Assembly (NCBI GenBank): GCA_023398615.1
Contig: JAEWSD010000084.1
Location: 1-17,036, forward strand
Origin: Bacillota bacterium
GTDB lineage: Bacteria; Bacillota; Clostridia; Lachnospirales; Lachnospiraceae
DNA length: 17,036 nt
Direction of reading: 5' to 3'
Part shown: positions 1-4,641 of the stretch, one piece after another
Layout of the letters: the number at the start of each line of letters is the position of its first letter
Numbering within the stretch: the first letter of the stretch is position 1
Translations under genes and position numbers: made by a program
The notes under the pieces: generated by a model
Seen by the model: only the letters and a program-made list of their open reading frames with translations
Database searches by the model: none
Told to the model about the DNA's origin: nothing

Positions 1-2
1 AT

Positions 3-200
3 TGCAGGGCGGCGAAGGAATACCTTTCTGCTTTCCCGTATACCGTAATCGATGCCGAGGAGAATCAGGAGCTTGCAAGGAAATATGGTGTTATGCAGGC
101 GCCTACCCTGATTGTTGTTAAGGAAAATAATTTTGTGAAAATAGCAAATGTTTCCAACATTAAACGTTTTGCCGAGGAAGAGCTGGTTGGTATAAAGTAA
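3..200 (+). CDS. C-terminal part of a thioredoxin-fold protein (5' end outside window)
   Basis: The frame is open from the window edge to TAA at 198-200, giving the last 65 residues. The run KYGVMQAPTLIVV has the shape of the thioredoxin cis-proline loop (a 'V.. P T' turn followed by a beta strand), and the visible start CRAAKEYL could be the second cysteine of a CxxC active site followed by helix 1. A small redoxin or the redoxin tail fused to a larger enzyme both fit. Because thyA and folA follow, a redoxin domain of a ribonucleotide reductase is an attractive guess, but nothing in the visible part proves it. A strong hairpin terminator follows, so it is transcribed separately from thyA. 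Confidence 0.6.
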   Translation, partial: CRAAKEYLSAFPYTVIDAEENQELARKYGVMQAPTLIVVKENNFVKIANVSNIKRFAEEELVGIK

Positions 201-212
201 TCGCCCCGAGGT

Positions 213-229
213 GTTTTGCGAAGCAAAAC
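213..229. repeat. Perfect 7-bp inverted repeat, GTTTTGC-GAA-GCAAAAC
   Basis: Arms at 213-219 and 223-229 enclose a GAA loop, so the RNA would form a tight hairpin just after the stop codon at 200. There is no T-run after it on the plus strand, so it is probably not a terminator on its own. It shares the core TGCGAAGCA with the terminator hairpin 35 bp downstream. Confidence 0.5.
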
Positions 230-247
230 CTGAGATTTGTGTGTATG

Positions 248-270
248 AAAGGCTGCGAAGCAGCCTTTTT
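248..270 (+). terminator. Intrinsic terminator after the thioredoxin-fold gene
   Basis: GGCTGC (251-256), loop GAA, GCAGCC (260-265), extended by A-T pairs on both sides (248-250 with 266-268), and followed by TTTTT at 266-270. This is a compact rho-independent terminator. It separates the upstream gene from the thyA promoter that starts 11 bp later. Confidence 0.8.
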
Positions 271-280
271 GCACGCTTAG

Positions 281-309
281 TTGACCGTATATTACACGGA
301 TGATATAAT
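281..309 (+). promoter_or_regulatory. Sigma-A promoter of thyA-folA
   Basis: TTGACC at 281-286, a 17-bp spacer, and a perfect TATAAT at 304-309. Transcription would start near 316, leaving a leader of about 25 nt that holds the ribosome binding site AAAGGAG (328-334) six bases before the ATG of thyA. Confidence 0.85.
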
Positions 310-340
310 AACGGTATTATGATTGGGAAAGGAGTAGATT

Positions 341-1189
341 ATGAGTTTAGCCGACAATATATTTATTGATATGTGCAAGGATATTCTGGAGAACGGCACG
401 AGCACGGAAGGAGAAAAGGTACGGCCTAAATGGGAGGACGGTTCCTTTGCCTATACCATAAAAAAATTCGGTGTGGTGAACCGTTATGATTTATCCAGGG
501 AATTTCCGGCGATCACTTTGCGAAGGACGGCCATAAAAAGCTGCATCGATGAACTGCTTTGGATATGGCAGAAGAAATCAAACAATGTGAATGAGCTTAT
601 CAGCCATATCTGGGACAGCTGGGCGGATGAAGACGGTTCCATCGGCAAGGCCTACGGATATCAGATGGGCGTAAAGCACAGGTACAGGGAAGGAGATATG
701 GACCAGGTAGACCGTGTGATCTATGACTTGAAGAACAATCCCTACAGCCGGAGAATCATGACAAATATGTATGTGCATCAGGACCTTCACGAAATGCACC
801 TGTACCCCTGTGCATACAGCATGACCTTTAATGTCACGAAATCCAAAGATTGCGAAAGACTGAGGCTGAATGCCGTTTTAAACCAACGTTCCCAGGATGT
901 CCTGGCGGCCAATAACTGGAATGTATGCCAATACGCGGTGCTGATTCATATGCTTGCACAGGTATGCGGGATGGAGGCCGGCGAACTGGTACATGTGATT
1001 GCGGATGCCCATATCTATGACAGGCATATTCCGATCATTCGTGAATTGATTGAAAGACCGGCCTATGCTGCGCCGGTATTCCGGATGAATCCGGATGTAA
1101 AAGACTTTTATGAATTTACGCCGGATGATTTCAGGCTGGAGAATTATATTACCGGCCCCAAGATTGAGAATATCCCGGTTGCGGTATAG
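341..1189 (+). CDS. thyA: Thymidylate synthase
   Basis: Methylates dUMP to dTMP with 5,10-methylene-tetrahydrofolate, releasing dihydrofolate, in the cytoplasm. The 282-residue protein is in the normal ThyA range (E. coli 264). The active-site cysteine is C157 in HLYPCAYSMTF. The paired arginines that reach the partner's phosphate site are in NPYSRRI (R137-R138), and the QRSQDV and DAHIYDRH motifs follow at about 182-187 and 222-229. The C-terminus ENIPVAV matches the conserved closing tail. The ATG at 341 has the site AAAGGAG six bases upstream. folA begins 30 bp after the stop with no terminator between, so the two form an operon: FolA re-reduces the dihydrofolate that ThyA makes. Confidence 0.97.
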   Translation: MSLADNIFIDMCKDILENGTSTEGEKVRPKWEDGSFAYTIKKFGVVNRYDLSREFPAITLRRTAIKSCIDELLWIWQKKSNNVNELISHIWDSWADEDGSIGKAYGYQMGVKHRYREGDMDQVDRVIYDLKNNPYSRRIMTNMYVHQDLHEMHLYPCAYSMTFNVTKSKDCERLRLNAVLNQRSQDVLAANNWNVCQYAVLIHMLAQVCGMEAGELVHVIADAHIYDRHIPIIRELIERPAYAAPVFRMNPDVKDFYEFTPDDFRLENYITGPKIENIPVAV

Positions 1190-1219
1190 TATATTTAGGA
1201 AAGGTACAGGTTATAAAGG

Positions 1220-1711
1220 ATGAATATTATTGTAGCAGTAGACAAGAATTGGGCCATTGGTTACCAGAATAAGCTCCTGATCAGTATACCCGAGGATATG
1301 CGTTTCTTTCGAGATGAAACCATGAATAAGGTTGTTGTTATGGGAAAAAACACACTGGAAAGCTTCCCGGGCGGCAGGCCGCTTAAGAACAGGATAAATA
1401 TTGTCATAGCGCCTGAGCAGAATTACCGGGTAGAGGATGCCATTGTGGTGCACAGCATCGAGGAAGCGCTGGATAAAATAAAGGCCTACAGGTCCGAGGA
1501 TGTCTATGTTATCGGAGGAGCCAGTATTTACAGCCAGATGCTGGATCACTGCGATGTGGCACATATTACGAAGATAGATTATGCTTATCAGGCAGACACC
1601 TACTTCCCGAATCTGGATGAAAAGGATGACTGGGTAGTGGCGAAGCAGTCGGAGGAACGGACCTACTATGATATTGAGTATACCTTTTACCAATACGAAA
1701 GGAAGAGGTAG
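1220..1711 (+). CDS. folA: Dihydrofolate reductase
   Basis: NADPH-dependent reduction of dihydrofolate to tetrahydrofolate. The 163 residues are typical for bacterial DHFR. Visible landmarks in order are the NWAIG loop (W11), the substrate-binding acid D26 in SIPEDMRFF, the NADPH-contacting VVMGKNTLESFPGGRPL (about 39-55), and VYVIGGASIY (about 95-104). The start follows thyA by 30 bp and is preceded by ACAGG at 1206-1210, a modest binding site. It closes the thymidylate cycle with thyA. There is no clear terminator after it; the next gene has its own promoter. Confidence 0.96.
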   Translation: MNIIVAVDKNWAIGYQNKLLISIPEDMRFFRDETMNKVVVMGKNTLESFPGGRPLKNRINIVIAPEQNYRVEDAIVVHSIEEALDKIKAYRSEDVYVIGGASIYSQMLDHCDVAHITKIDYAYQADTYFPNLDEKDDWVVAKQSEERTYYDIEYTFYQYERKR

Positions 1712-1745
1712 GAGCTTTTCTGTGGCAGCATTATTATAAAAATAC

Positions 1746-1774
1746 TTGAAAAGTAGAAATTGTTAGGGTATTAT
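1746..1774 (+). promoter_or_regulatory. Sigma-A promoter of ilvE
   Basis: TTGAAA at 1746-1751, an exact 17-bp spacer, then TATTAT at 1769-1774. The start would lie near 1781, giving a leader of roughly 40 nt before the ATG at 1824. That leader is too short for a T-box or leader-peptide attenuator, and none was seen. Confidence 0.75.
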
Positions 1775-1823
1775 GGTAACAAAATAAAAATTGGGAGAAA
1801 TAAAGCCCCAAAAGGAAGGTAAG

Positions 1824-2891
1824 ATGTTAGATATTAAAATCGAAAAAATAACAACCCCCAAAGCACTTCCGAAACAAGACGATCCCCTGAAGTTTGGTAC
1901 CATTTTTACGGATCATATGTTTATTATGAACTATGAGGCCGGAAAGGGATGGCATGATGCCCGAATCGTTCCCTATCAGCCGATTTCCCTGTACCCTTCC
2001 GCAATGGTATTCCATTACGGGCAGGAAATGTTCGAGGGCTTAAAGGCGTATAAGACCGGGGACGGCAGAACGTTACTGTTCCGCCCCGACAAGAATATTG
2101 AAAGGTCCAACAGGACAAACCGGAGAATCTGCATACCCGAGATTCCGGAGGAGGATTATCTGCAGGCCATTAAAGCCCTGGTGAAAACGGATGAAGCATG
2201 GATTCCGACGAAGCCGGGAACCTCACTTTACATAAGACCGTTTATCATTGCCACGGATCCGTTCTTAGGCGTAAGGCCTTCGGATACCTATCTTTTTATG
2301 ATCATACTGTCACCGGTCGGCGCATACTATCCGGAAGGGTTGAACCCGGTAAAAATATGGATCGAGGATGAATATGTAAGAGCCGTAAAGGGCGGAATCG
2401 GTGAAGCAAAAACGGGCGCTAACTATGTGGCATCCATGAGGTCTCAGGTTAAGGCACATGACGAGGGCTATTCTCAGGTTTTATGGCTCGACGGTGTGGA
2501 ACGTAAATACGTTGAAGAAGTAGGCGCAATGAATATCTTTTTTAAGATTAACGGAACGGTGGTAACCCCGGTGCTGAACGGCAGCATTCTTCCCGGAGTT
2601 ACCAGGGATTCGGTAATACAGCTATGCAAGTCATGGAACATACCGATTGAGGAAAGAAGAATATCCATTGACGAAATTTTTGAAGCCCATAAAAACGGAA
2701 CCCTCGAGGAAGTATTCGGCAGCGGTACGGCAGCGGTAATCTCTCCGGTCGGACAGCTGAGATGGGAAAGCAGCATTATGCAGGTTAAGGACGGCGGTAT
2801 CGGCGAATACAGCCAGAAGCTTTACGATACCATTACCGGAATCCAGTTAGGTAAGGCGGAGGACACATTTGACTGGACTGTTGAAGTATAA
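1824..2891 (+). CDS. ilvE: Branched-chain amino acid aminotransferase
   Basis: PLP-dependent fold-type IV transaminase that interconverts leucine, isoleucine and valine with their 2-oxo acids, using glutamate/2-oxoglutarate. The 355-residue length and the N-terminal FTDHMF and FHYGQEMFEGLKAY regions match the long IlvE/BCAT group. The Schiff-base lysine is K196 in GGIGEAKTGANY, and VEEVGAMNIFF carries the glutamate that contacts the PLP ring nitrogen. GSGTAAVISPVG near the end is the phosphate-binding loop of the family. I prefer the ATG at 1824, which has AAGGAAGG at 1812-1819, over the in-frame TTG at 1791, which lies close to the predicted transcript start. The gene stands alone, convergent with the DNA ligase. 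Confidence 0.95.
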   Translation: MLDIKIEKITTPKALPKQDDPLKFGTIFTDHMFIMNYEAGKGWHDARIVPYQPISLYPSAMVFHYGQEMFEGLKAYKTGDGRTLLFRPDKNIERSNRTNRRICIPEIPEEDYLQAIKALVKTDEAWIPTKPGTSLYIRPFIIATDPFLGVRPSDTYLFMIILSPVGAYYPEGLNPVKIWIEDEYVRAVKGGIGEAKTGANYVASMRSQVKAHDEGYSQVLWLDGVERKYVEEVGAMNIFFKINGTVVTPVLNGSILPGVTRDSVIQLCKSWNIPIEERRISIDEIFEAHKNGTLEEVFGSGTAAVISPVGQLRWESSIMQVKDGGIGEYSQKLYDTITGIQLGKAEDTFDWTVEV

Positions 2892-2897
2892 TACTTC
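2883..2897. repeat. 15-bp palindrome spanning the convergent ilvE and ligase stops
   Basis: GAAGTATAATACTTC is a perfect palindrome about its central A. It can fold as a 6-bp stem with a TAA loop on either strand. It contains the ilvE stop (2889-2891) and reaches the first base of the ligase stop (2897-2899). With only 5 bp between the stop codons, it could act as a weak two-way transcription end, but it has no T-run and little GC. Confidence 0.4.
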
Positions 2898-3826
2898 TAT
2901 TCCCGGCAATCCGACGGGGCTTTATCGTTTCGGATGCCTTTTAACACCGGTTGTCTCAGCACATCCTTTTCGTTCGGCATATACTGTACGGTGCAGACGA
3001 GCCGCGGTTCAAGCCAAATCGCGTCCTCATTGCCGGACGGAGTGAGACGGAAGGGAGATTGGCTGATGCTGGTGCAGTTGTATTCTGACGCAAAACCGGA
3101 ATGGACACCCTTTATTACATGCCCTTTATAGAGAAGGTCATTTCCGCGGTATTGCCCCAGAATAAGACTGGTTGCTCCTTTCTCTTTTGCTACATATCCG
3201 CATATGACAAAATCCTTGTCGGCAAGGGTCTTGAATTTAACCCATTCCTTCGAATGCTTATCGGGATAATACCTGCTGTTCCAAACCTTTGCAACGACTC
3301 CTTCAAGGTTCTGCTGTTTGGCCAGATTGAATAATTCTACCCCATGCTCTGTGACATACCTTGATACCGCTAACTTTATATTTTCATTGATTATGCCTTC
3401 CAGAAGCCTTTTCCGTTCTATTAACGGAAGGTTAAACAAGGGTTTATTATTCATGTATAGCAAATCATAAGCGACATAGCAGGATGGGTATTTTGCGGCG
3501 GCAAGTCCGATCTGCAAACGGTCATTCATTAAAGTCCTGCGCTGAATTTCTAAGAAATCGGGAACACCTTTTTTCAGAATTACCAGTTCCCCGTCAAGGA
3601 TACATTTTCCTTTCGCGTTGGCATGGATATCGGTCAGTTCAGGGAATTTAGAAAGTATCCGTTCGTTCCTTTTGTTCCTGAGTTCCGTATGTGTTTCATT
3701 AAGATAGGCGATACACCTGATACCGTCCAGCTTTAATTCATAGATATAATCCGGTGAATTAAAAGGATCCAAAATATTTTTTATCAGCATCGGCCTTATT
3801 GATTTTTCTTCAAACAAATCCGTCAT
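2897..3826 (-). CDS. LigD-type ATP-dependent DNA ligase (stand-alone ligase domain)
   Basis: Seals DNA nicks through a lysine-AMP intermediate. Nucleotidyltransferase motifs appear in order: motif I KLDG with K32 as the adenylated lysine, motif III LDGE (77-80), IIIa VAYDLLY (118-124), IV LEGVVAK (174-180) and V EWVKFKT (194-200). An OB-fold follows (about 201-309), ending in RQPVLKGIRNDK, the closing motif typical of the LigD ligase domain. At 309 residues it lacks the LigD polymerase and phosphoesterase domains, as is usual in Firmicutes that encode them separately. Such ligases normally partner Ku in end joining; no intact ku is visible here. The start overlaps the stop of a 16-codon ORF (ATGA) and its own ribosome binding site is poor, suggesting translational coupling. 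M13 is a possible later start. Confidence 0.93.
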   Translation of the reverse strand: MTDLFEEKSIRPMLIKNILDPFNSPDYIYELKLDGIRCIAYLNETHTELRNKRNERILSKFPELTDIHANAKGKCILDGELVILKKGVPDFLEIQRRTLMNDRLQIGLAAAKYPSCYVAYDLLYMNNKPLFNLPLIERKRLLEGIINENIKLAVSRYVTEHGVELFNLAKQQNLEGVVAKVWNSRYYPDKHSKEWVKFKTLADKDFVICGYVAKEKGATSLILGQYRGNDLLYKGHVIKGVHSGFASEYNCTSISQSPFRLTPSGNEDAIWLEPRLVCTVQYMPNEKDVLRQPVLKGIRNDKAPSDCRE

Positions 3827-3873
3827 GCCCTACCAAGCCCCATACCGATAGAATCCTTATGCGCTGCAGCCAT
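3823..3873 (-). pseudogene. Short ORF resembling the N-terminus of bacterial Ku (possible deletion remnant)
   Basis: On the minus strand a strong site AGGAAAGAGG (3880-3889) stands six bases before an ATG that opens MAAAHKDSIGMGLGRA and a stop. The stop TGA shares bases with the ligase ATG (ATGA). Bacterial Ku proteins commonly begin with a pattern like M-A-x-x-H/W-K-G-S/A-I-S-F-G-L-V. Here the AHK, SI and GL positions match that pattern at the right spacing, and ku normally sits just upstream of this type of ligase. My reading is that most of ku has been lost, leaving its start fused to the ligase start. The alternative is a true leader peptide that couples ligase translation. The match is short, so this stays tentative. 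Confidence 0.45.
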
Positions 3874-3917
3874 AATATACCTCTTTCCTGTAAACATTGT
3901 CGTGTGAGTTGCTGGTA

Positions 3918-3946
3918 TTGTAATTGCCGGTTTTAAATTTTATTAC
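3918..3946 (+). promoter_or_regulatory. Possible weak promoter toward thpR
   Basis: TTGTAA at 3918-3923 and TATTAC at 3941-3946 are 17 bp apart, each matching four of six consensus bases. On the opposite strand, the same bases 3917-3922 read TACAAT, a reasonable -10 for the ligase transcript. The region 3874-3983 is therefore likely a short divergent promoter zone. Confidence 0.35.
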
Positions 3947-3983
3947 GTTTTCGATATTAGTATGTATCAAAGAGGAGTAAAAT

Positions 3984-4007
3984 ATGATACTATATGAAAC
4001 GATATAA
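3984..4007 (+). CDS. Seven-codon leader ORF with a strong ribosome binding site
   Basis: AGAGGAG at 3971-3977 lies six bases before ATG at 3984. The frame reads MILYETI and stops with TAA at 4005-4007. This is the best ribosome binding site in the whole thpR leader, yet it serves a seven-residue ORF. The left arm of an 11-bp inverted repeat (3988-3998) lies inside the ORF. It may be a translated leader that controls thpR, or a chance feature of AT-rich DNA. Confidence 0.3.
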   Translation: MILYETI

Positions 4008-4029
4008 ATGATTATTGCTTCATATAGTA
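3988..4029. repeat. Perfect 11-bp inverted repeat upstream of thpR
   Basis: TACTATATGAA (3988-3998) and TTCATATAGTA (4019-4029) are exact reverse complements separated by 20 bp. The arms could be an operator for a dimeric repressor or an RNA stem. The left arm overlaps the seven-codon ORF and the right arm overlaps the 22-codon ORF, so ribosome movement would affect any RNA stem. Confidence 0.55.
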
Positions 4030-4076
4030 ATAATATGGAATTTTTATTTATTTGTGTACAAATGGGAGTACGATAG
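4008..4076 (+). CDS. 22-codon ORF between the leader ORF and thpR
   Basis: ATG at 4008 directly abuts the TAA (4005-4007) of the seven-codon ORF, and its own TAG (4074-4076) ends one base before the thpR ATG at 4078. The predicted peptide is MIIASYSNNMEFLFICVQ followed by MGVR. It has no ribosome binding site of its own, so it could only be translated by re-initiation. No homology is recognised. I report it for its end-to-end stop-start arrangement, not as a confident gene. Confidence 0.2.
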   Translation: MIIASYSNNMEFLFICVQMGVR

Positions 4077-4077
4077 T

Positions 4078-4641
4078 ATGAATCAGATTCTTAGATTATT
4101 TATTGCTGTTAATTTTTCAGATACCGAGAAAGAATATTTGTACCGGAGCGTACAGGAACTAAGGATGAATTCGGCGGGAGGAAACTTTACCCATAAAGAG
4201 AACCTGCACCTTACGCTGGTATTTATCGGTGAAACAAGAGAGCTCGAAGGAATCAGGCAGGCGATGGACCGTGCTGTAACCGCGTTGAACCTGCGGCCTT
4301 TTTCATTCATATTGGAAGGGATAGGCACCTTTCGGCACCGGGATGGTGATATCTACTGGGTCGGGATCAGGAAAACACAGATATTGGCCGACCTTAACCG
4401 GGCCTTGGTGAAAGAACTGAAGCCTGTTGTCTATCGGATTGACGAAGGAGAGTTTACAGCCCATCTGACGTTGGGAAGAAGGATTAAGGTCCGGGACGGA
4501 TTTGACCGGAAGGCGTTTGCGGATTCCATAAAACCAATCGAGGTCGGCGTAGACCGGATAAGTCTTATGAAATCCGAGCGGGTACAAGGAAAACTTGTTT
4601 ATACAGAGATATATCATTCTGCTACCAAAGCTGCTTTTTGA
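4078..4641 (+). CDS. thpR: RNA 2',3'-cyclic phosphodiesterase (2'-5' RNA ligase family)
   Basis: Member of the 2H phosphoesterase family, which opens RNA 2',3'-cyclic phosphates to 2'-phosphates; ligase activity is seen only in vitro for some members. The two defining HxTx motifs are H44-L-T-L and H129-L-T-L, 85 residues apart, as expected for a 187-residue ThpR. The N-terminal LRLFIAVNF and the IYWVGI strand are also typical. I chose the ATG at 4078, with GGGAG at 4064-4068, over the upstream in-frame TTG at 4015, which would add 21 unrelated residues. Its last 20 bases overlap, tail to tail, the last bases of the AraC-GH39 gene. The cellular role of ThpR is generally poorly defined. Confidence 0.92.
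   Translation: MNQILRLFIAVNFSDTEKEYLYRSVQELRMNSAGGNFTHKENLHLTLVFIGETRELEGIRQAMDRAVTALNLRPFSFILEGIGTFRHRDGDIYWVGIRKTQILADLNRALVKELKPVVYRIDEGEFTAHLTLGRRIKVRDGFDRKAFADSIKPIEVGVDRISLMKSERVQGKLVYTEIYHSATKAAF

Noticed and set aside
1211..1693. 160-residue open frame on the minus strand opposite folA
   Set aside because: It lies fully antisense to a clear DHFR, has no ribosome binding site and no recognisable motif; it is a codon shadow.
1712..1823. T-box or leader-peptide attenuator ahead of ilvE
   Set aside because: A good promoter at 1746-1774 leaves only about 40 nt of leader, and no specifier stem, T-box sequence or terminator hairpin is present.
1791..1823. Eleven extra N-terminal residues for IlvE from a TTG start
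   Set aside because: The ATG at 1824 has a much better ribosome binding site and the extra residues resemble leader sequence.
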